DNA of 18,528 nucleotides from an uncultured Sanguibacteroides sp. (GTDB lineage: Bacteria; Bacteroidota; Bacteroidia; Bacteroidales; Marinifilaceae). The position numbers were made by a program, and so were the translations under genes. The first letter of the stretch is position 1. The number at the start of each line of letters is the position of its first letter. Location of the stretch: assembly GCF_900543425.1 (NCBI RefSeq), contig NZ_UQRQ01000038.1:1-18528 (forward strand), in the 5' to 3' direction. Shown here piece by piece: positions 14,492 through 18,528 of this stretch. The notes below the pieces were generated by a model, which was not told the origin of the DNA, did no database searches, and saw only the letters and a list, made by a program, of their open reading frames with translations.

Positions 14492-16084
14492 ATGAAAATT
14501 ACAAATATAATAGTGTTGTTATCAGCTGTTTTACTCACTTCTTGTGAAGAATGGCTGGATTTGAAACCGGATACTCAGGCCACGGAAGAACAGGTTTTCT
14601 CTACGGCAGCCGGGTATCATTCCGTGTTGAATGGGTTGTATAAGTCTATGGGATCGTCTGATTTATATGGGGTAGAATTAGCTTTCGGAATGGTTGACTG
14701 TATGTCTCAACAGTACTCTTTAAAGATTGCCAATAATGTGACCAGCAGACAGTTGTATATTGATGCCGGAGATTTTAACTATACGAGTAGTTATTTAACT
14801 CCAGTAATTGAGTCGGTATGGTTAGCGGCTTTTAATGTGATTGCTAATGCCAACAATCTGATCCAGAATGTGGAGAATGCATCCCCGGAATTGTTTAAAG
14901 AGGGTGAAATGGAGAGGAATCTGATTTTGGGAGAGGCTTATGCTTGCCGGGCTTTGATGCATTTTGATTTGTTACGTCTGTTCGCTCCGGCTCCGGTTCA
15001 TGACGATAATCAAATTTATGTTCCTTATGTTGATCGATATCCGAATATTCAAGCCTCTGGTATTGCAGTAAAACCTTTCTTGGAGAAGGTAATTACCGAT
15101 CTGAAAAAAGGACGTGACCTGGTAAAGGAGTGGGATACTTCAGATATTGGTGTCGGCTTGCAAATTACGGGAAAAGCTCGTTTTAATAATGAATTTTCTT
15201 TCGGAACGGTTATCTACGATGACTATTCAAATGGCTCAAAAATTGATGCATTCTTTAAAGGAAGAGGTTACCGTTTGAATTATTATGCTATTACTGCCTT
15301 ATTGGCTCGGGTTTATCAATATGCCGGCTCCGGGTATGAACAGGATGCTTTTGATTGTGCCAAAGAGGTTATGGATTTCCAGGTAGAAGCTTACTATGGT
15401 ATGGAATCAGCCTTTGGAAAAGATGATTATAGCGGAATTCGTAGGGGAGATTGGGATTCCAAGACAGACTTGAAAGTTATTTCCAATTTGATCTTTGCCG
15501 TATATAATGAGAAAGCATATGATGATTTGGGGCTGGAGTATTTCTTTAAAAAGGAATTTTATAGCGGTTCCTATCCGACCTGGTTAGTCATTAATCAAGA
15601 GGTTCAGAAAACATTCTATACGCGCAGCGGAATCGATGAGTCTAAATCGGATTATCGTGCCCTTAACATGATCTTTTATGCTACTAATAGCCAAGGACAA
15701 TATCCTATTTCCGGAAAATGGTATATCAGTGAAAACGAGGAAACCCGAAATGAAAACTTATGTGTTCTTCCGGTTATTCGAGCTACTGAAATGCGTTATA
15801 TCATGGCTGAATATTATGCTCGTAAGGGGAATCTCGGAGAAGCCCAGAATATTCTGAACGATATTCGGAAAAACAGGGGATGTACGGAGAAAATAACGGT
15901 CGGCAGTTGGGATGATTTCGTAAATGAATTGATTCGGGATGCTCGTCGGGAGTGGATTTCCGAAGGACAACTCTTCTATCTCTACAAACGTTTGGATGCT
16001 AATATCGATTTTGGAAAAAATGTAGTTCGCCCGATGAGTCGGAGTGAATATTTGGTACCGATTCCAAGTAACCAGAGTTTATAA
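14492..16084 (+). CDS. RagB/SusD-family nutrient-binding outer-membrane lipoprotein
   Basis: A 530-residue surface lipoprotein that caps the SusC-like barrel 18 bp upstream. The signal peptide MKITNIIVLLSAVLLTSC places the lipid Cys at residue 18, followed by EEWLDLKPDTQATEEQVFST, the standard SusD opening. Helical TPR-like segments follow, including GEAYACRALMHFDLLRLFAP, and VIRATEMRYIMAEYYARKGN with LNDIRKNRG towards the end. The C-terminus EYLVPIPSN fits the family. The sequence does not tell which ligand is bound. Confidence 0.94.
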   Translation: MKITNIIVLLSAVLLTSCEEWLDLKPDTQATEEQVFSTAAGYHSVLNGLYKSMGSSDLYGVELAFGMVDCMSQQYSLKIANNVTSRQLYIDAGDFNYTSSYLTPVIESVWLAAFNVIANANNLIQNVENASPELFKEGEMERNLILGEAYACRALMHFDLLRLFAPAPVHDDNQIYVPYVDRYPNIQASGIAVKPFLEKVITDLKKGRDLVKEWDTSDIGVGLQITGKARFNNEFSFGTVIYDDYSNGSKIDAFFKGRGYRLNYYAITALLARVYQYAGSGYEQDAFDCAKEVMDFQVEAYYGMESAFGKDDYSGIRRGDWDSKTDLKVISNLIFAVYNEKAYDDLGLEYFFKKEFYSGSYPTWLVINQEVQKTFYTRSGIDESKSDYRALNMIFYATNSQGQYPISGKWYISENEETRNENLCVLPVIRATEMRYIMAEYYARKGNLGEAQNILNDIRKNRGCTEKITVGSWDDFVNELIRDARREWISEGQLFYLYKRLDANIDFGKNVVRPMSRSEYLVPIPSNQSL

Positions 16085-16109
16085 TTATTGATTATAAAAT
16101 ATAGAAATT

Positions 16110-16868
16110 ATGAAAAAGTATTTATTTTCTTTTTCCATCTTAATGACCATTTTCTTCTTTTCTTGTGATGAAGATAAGGTATTGACATTCCATGATGGAC
16201 ACGAGATATTTTTCGATAAATTTTACATGAACGCTTTTTCTCCGGGAACCGAAGAGGCTGATTCTACCGTAACCACATTCTTTTTCTATCCGGAAGGAAC
16301 GAAAAACATAGAGGTGGAGTTAGGTGTTCTGCTTTCCGGAATGCCTCTGACTTCTGATATTACTTTCGGGTTGAAAGTGATCGAAGAAGAGACAACGGCC
16401 AATGCGGATGAATATAAGTTGGATGATTACTATACTTTCCATGCAAATACCATAGGAGAGGATGCCAAAGAGATAAGAGATACGATTAAAGTTAAGTTGA
16501 TTAGATCGGATCGTTTGGACGATATGCCGGAGGGTGTACGTCTTGTCGTGGAATTGGTGCCGTCTGATGGTGTCGGATTGGGACAAGTGGAGCGCAGACG
16601 GGCAAAGATCATCCTGAAGACGACAGCTAAAAAACCGGATTGGTGGACGCAAGAAGTGGACGACGGATTGTTGGGAAAATATTCTGATAAGAAATATTAT
16701 TTGTTCTTGAATTATGTCGATAAAGAGGCTCAGATGAATGAAGAGTTGATAGAGAAACATCCGGACGAGGCAATCAAACTGGCAATGGAGTTTAAGGAGT
16801 GGTTGGCTAAACAACCGATAGAGGACATTACTGATACTGATGGTAGTATAATCGAAGTTGCAATTTAA
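16110..16868 (+). CDS. DUF4843-family lipoprotein
   Basis: A 252-residue lipoprotein with signal peptide MKKYLFSFSILMTIFFFSC (Cys at residue 19). The N-terminal region has the DUF4843 pattern: EIFFDKFYM, then DSTVTTFFFYPEGTKNIEVE, a GMPLTSDITFGLKV segment and a middle beta part with VRLVVELVPSDGVGLGQ, followed by a short helical C-terminal region ending DITDTDGSIIEVAI. DUF4843 proteins commonly follow SusCD and precede a PKD-like lipoprotein, as here. They are thought to be surface-associated accessory proteins, but the role is not known. The gene starts 25 bp behind susD. Confidence 0.85.
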   Translation: MKKYLFSFSILMTIFFFSCDEDKVLTFHDGHEIFFDKFYMNAFSPGTEEADSTVTTFFFYPEGTKNIEVELGVLLSGMPLTSDITFGLKVIEEETTANADEYKLDDYYTFHANTIGEDAKEIRDTIKVKLIRSDRLDDMPEGVRLVVELVPSDGVGLGQVERRRAKIILKTTAKKPDWWTQEVDDGLLGKYSDKKYYLFLNYVDKEAQMNEELIEKHPDEAIKLAMEFKEWLAKQPIEDITDTDGSIIEVAI

Positions 16869-16878
16869 TCTGATTAAA

Positions 16879-18465
16879 ATGAATTTTATGAAAAATATAG
16901 TTTTACTGGGTTGTCTTCTTTTAGCATCTCTTTTAACAGGATGTTTTAAGGATGAAGGTAATTATTCCTATAAAGAATTGGGGCTTGCTCCGAAATGGAT
17001 TATAGATCCGAGTACGGAGCCGATACGGGTAAACGGAACACAAGGCGAAATGATGAAATTTATGCCTCAAGGTAAAGATTTCACTTTTGGAGAGGACTCT
17101 GTAGCGGCATTGGATATTTTCCGTTACGAATGGGAAATTAACGGCGTTATTGTTTCGGAAGAATCTAATTTTGAAATGAAAACGGATACCGTGATGGCGA
17201 GAGCGAATTTGGGTAAAGCCCAAACGGGTGTGACCGGAATATTCCGTATTATCAATAAGCAAAACGGAATTGTCTATATCGGAAGAACTTTTCTCGGATT
17301 CCGTCCGAAATTTTATTTGGGAAGTTTTGTCGTTATATCCGACAAAAGTCCAGATCTGACGAAATGTTCTTATTTGCGGTTGAAGACCAGATACGAGGGC
17401 CCTACATTGGTTTACGATTATTTTTTAGAGGATGACCTTTATTATCAGATGAATGGAGTAGATATTCCAGGTAAACCGCTGAAAATACGAAACTGTCTGG
17501 CTAAACATGTTTCGTCTACGGTGGGTGCTTCTCTTATCGTAACGACGGAAGGCGTATATCAGTTGAATAATGAGACCTTCACGATGTATGCCGATATGAA
17601 GGATCAGTTCCTGGATGGGACACCGGATAATTTCAAACCGATTGACGGATTTGACAACCTGCGTCTTTCCTGTATTGCCACGGAGGACGGTCGTATCTTT
17701 AAAAGACAGATGTCTGAGAACTATTTGACAGGGAAGTTCCAAACCGTACCTTATTTTGTTGATGCTAAGGGGTATAAGGTAACGAAGTTTAGTACTTACG
17801 TGTCACGGGATCGGGATCCTCTTTGTTTTGATGAACTAAACCGGAGAGTATTGATTATACAATCTCAAAGTGATGGTATGAATGCAACAATACGTCCGCT
17901 GGTTAAGGGAGACGGAAATTACTATCCTTTCCCTCTTTGGGAAATTCCGAGTGATGTGGATGTTCTTCACTTGTGTCCTACCTATGACCGTAAAACTTAT
18001 GTGTCAGGGAATGCCATTTATTATAATCAAAACGGTAAGACCTATAAATATGATTTCAGATTCAACTCTTCCGATATGAAGGTGTTGGAGAATGAGAGTG
18101 TAGCTCCGGTCGCTCTTCCGGTATATTTAACATCGGATGATGTTATCATGACTTTTGGATGTTATTCAGCTCCCGAAAACAAAATGGTTTACGCTAAAGG
18201 CAATCAGATACGTTGTATTAATTTTGGTGAAAATTATTCGGATAATCCATGGATTTCTGTTGACTCCAAAGTAACGGTGTTGCTTTATACCGTCATTTAC
18301 AACACGTATAAATATATGGTTGTCGGCTGTGAGAATGGAGATATTATGGTGTATGCCGTCGATGATAAATTGCTCTCTTACAGATTGGTATCTAAAGCCA
18401 ACGTCGGAGGAAGAGTGGCAGGTATTAATGAGACCGGTTTCTCTTATGGGGCAGATACGTTTTAA
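16879..18465 (+). CDS. PKD-like family lipoprotein
   Basis: A 528-residue lipoprotein. The signal peptide MNFMKNIVLLGCLLLASLLTGC ends in a lipobox, followed by FKDEGNYSYKELG, a typical opening of the Bacteroidetes PKD_2/PKD-like family. The first about 150 residues form Ig/PKD-like beta structure (FRYEWEINGVIVSEES near 105). The rest has a repetitive beta pattern (DGRIFKRQM, GNAIYYNQNGKTYKYDF, GNQIRCINFGENY, NGDIMVYAVDDKLLSYRL) suggesting a propeller-like fold. The ATG at 16879 or 16888 is the likely start: the open frame reaches a TTG at 16858, but that would overlap the DUF4843 end. Function unknown; most likely a surface partner of the SusCD complex. Confidence 0.85.
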   Translation: MNFMKNIVLLGCLLLASLLTGCFKDEGNYSYKELGLAPKWIIDPSTEPIRVNGTQGEMMKFMPQGKDFTFGEDSVAALDIFRYEWEINGVIVSEESNFEMKTDTVMARANLGKAQTGVTGIFRIINKQNGIVYIGRTFLGFRPKFYLGSFVVISDKSPDLTKCSYLRLKTRYEGPTLVYDYFLEDDLYYQMNGVDIPGKPLKIRNCLAKHVSSTVGASLIVTTEGVYQLNNETFTMYADMKDQFLDGTPDNFKPIDGFDNLRLSCIATEDGRIFKRQMSENYLTGKFQTVPYFVDAKGYKVTKFSTYVSRDRDPLCFDELNRRVLIIQSQSDGMNATIRPLVKGDGNYYPFPLWEIPSDVDVLHLCPTYDRKTYVSGNAIYYNQNGKTYKYDFRFNSSDMKVLENESVAPVALPVYLTSDDVIMTFGCYSAPENKMVYAKGNQIRCINFGENYSDNPWISVDSKVTVLLYTVIYNTYKYMVVGCENGDIMVYAVDDKLLSYRLVSKANVGGRVAGINETGFSYGADTF

Positions 18466-18492
18466 TCACTATGTATAAAGTAAATCTATTGT

Positions 18493-18528
18493 ATGGAAGA
18501 ATCAATCGTAAAAGTTGAAAACCTATCC
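18493..18528 (+). CDS. Start of a probable ABC-transporter ATP-binding protein (cut by the window edge)
   Basis: Twelve codons, MEESIVKVENLS, are open to the window end, 27 bp behind the PKD-like gene. The 'IVKVENLS' pattern is typical of the first beta strand of ABC ATPases, and such genes are found behind SusCD/DUF4843/PKD-like operons. Too short for certainty. Confidence 0.5.
   Translation, partial: MEESIVKVENLS

Noticed and set aside
16320..16814. A 164-codon minus-strand frame.
   Set aside because: It is antisense to the well-supported DUF4843 gene and has the look of a reverse shadow frame.
1..18528. tRNA, rRNA, CRISPR arrays, insertion sequences.
   Set aside because: No cloverleaf, rRNA stretch, regularly spaced repeats or transposase-like protein was found by eye on either strand.

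Overview
The window looks like a chromosomal segment of a Bacteroidales bacterium, at family level perhaps Odoribacteraceae/Bacteroidaceae-like. The SusC/SusD pair with an FecI/FecR-type sigma/anti-sigma system, lipoproteins with a Cys close behind a short signal peptide, AT-rich leaders with little Shine-Dalgarno signal, and several promoters of the Bacteroides form (TTTG, 19-21 bases, TAnnTTTG) all point that way. The species call is only a guess.

Left part (1-4876, minus strand): a type I restriction-modification operon. Transcription runs leftwards from a small XRE-type DNA-binding protein (4673-4876) through a DUF2971 protein (frameshifted near its end), HsdM, a DUF1016/YhcG PD-(D/E)XK nuclease, HsdS and the first 50 codons of HsdR, which leaves the window at base 1. 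Spacings are 7 bp, 1 bp (after repairing the frameshift), a 14-bp overlap, 1 bp and 12 bp, so this is one tightly packed defence operon with two accessory genes and its own probable regulator.

Middle (4877-6088): about 1.2 kb with no intact recognisable gene. It holds a canonical minus-strand promoter firing into a structured region, and a decayed minus-strand gene remnant (5624-5895) that reads as one protein after a one-base correction.

Right part (6089-18528, plus strand): an ECF sigma factor, a small lipoprotein with its own consensus promoter, and a striking fusion of an MFS transporter with a cytidylate-kinase-like domain. These are followed by an FecR-type anti-sigma factor, an STN-containing SusC-like TonB-dependent transporter, a SusD-like lipoprotein, a DUF4843 lipoprotein, a PKD-like lipoprotein and the start of a probable ABC-transporter ATPase. 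The sigma gene is separated from its expected anti-sigma partner by about 3.1 kb carrying the small lipoprotein and the MFS-kinase fusion. No glycoside hydrolase, lyase or sulfatase is visible, so the substrate of the SusCD system is not revealed. Known logic of such systems: the SusC-like receptor signals through its STN domain to FecR, which releases the sigma factor to transcribe the uptake operon. A pair of strong hairpins with mutually exclusive pairing lies between fecR and susC and could set their relative expression.

The most noteworthy items are the MFS-kinase fusion, the frameshifted DUF2971 gene inside the RM operon, the DUF1016 nuclease between hsdM and hsdS, the attenuator-like leader of susC, the split sigma/anti-sigma pair, and the orphan promoter plus gene remnant in the middle spacer.
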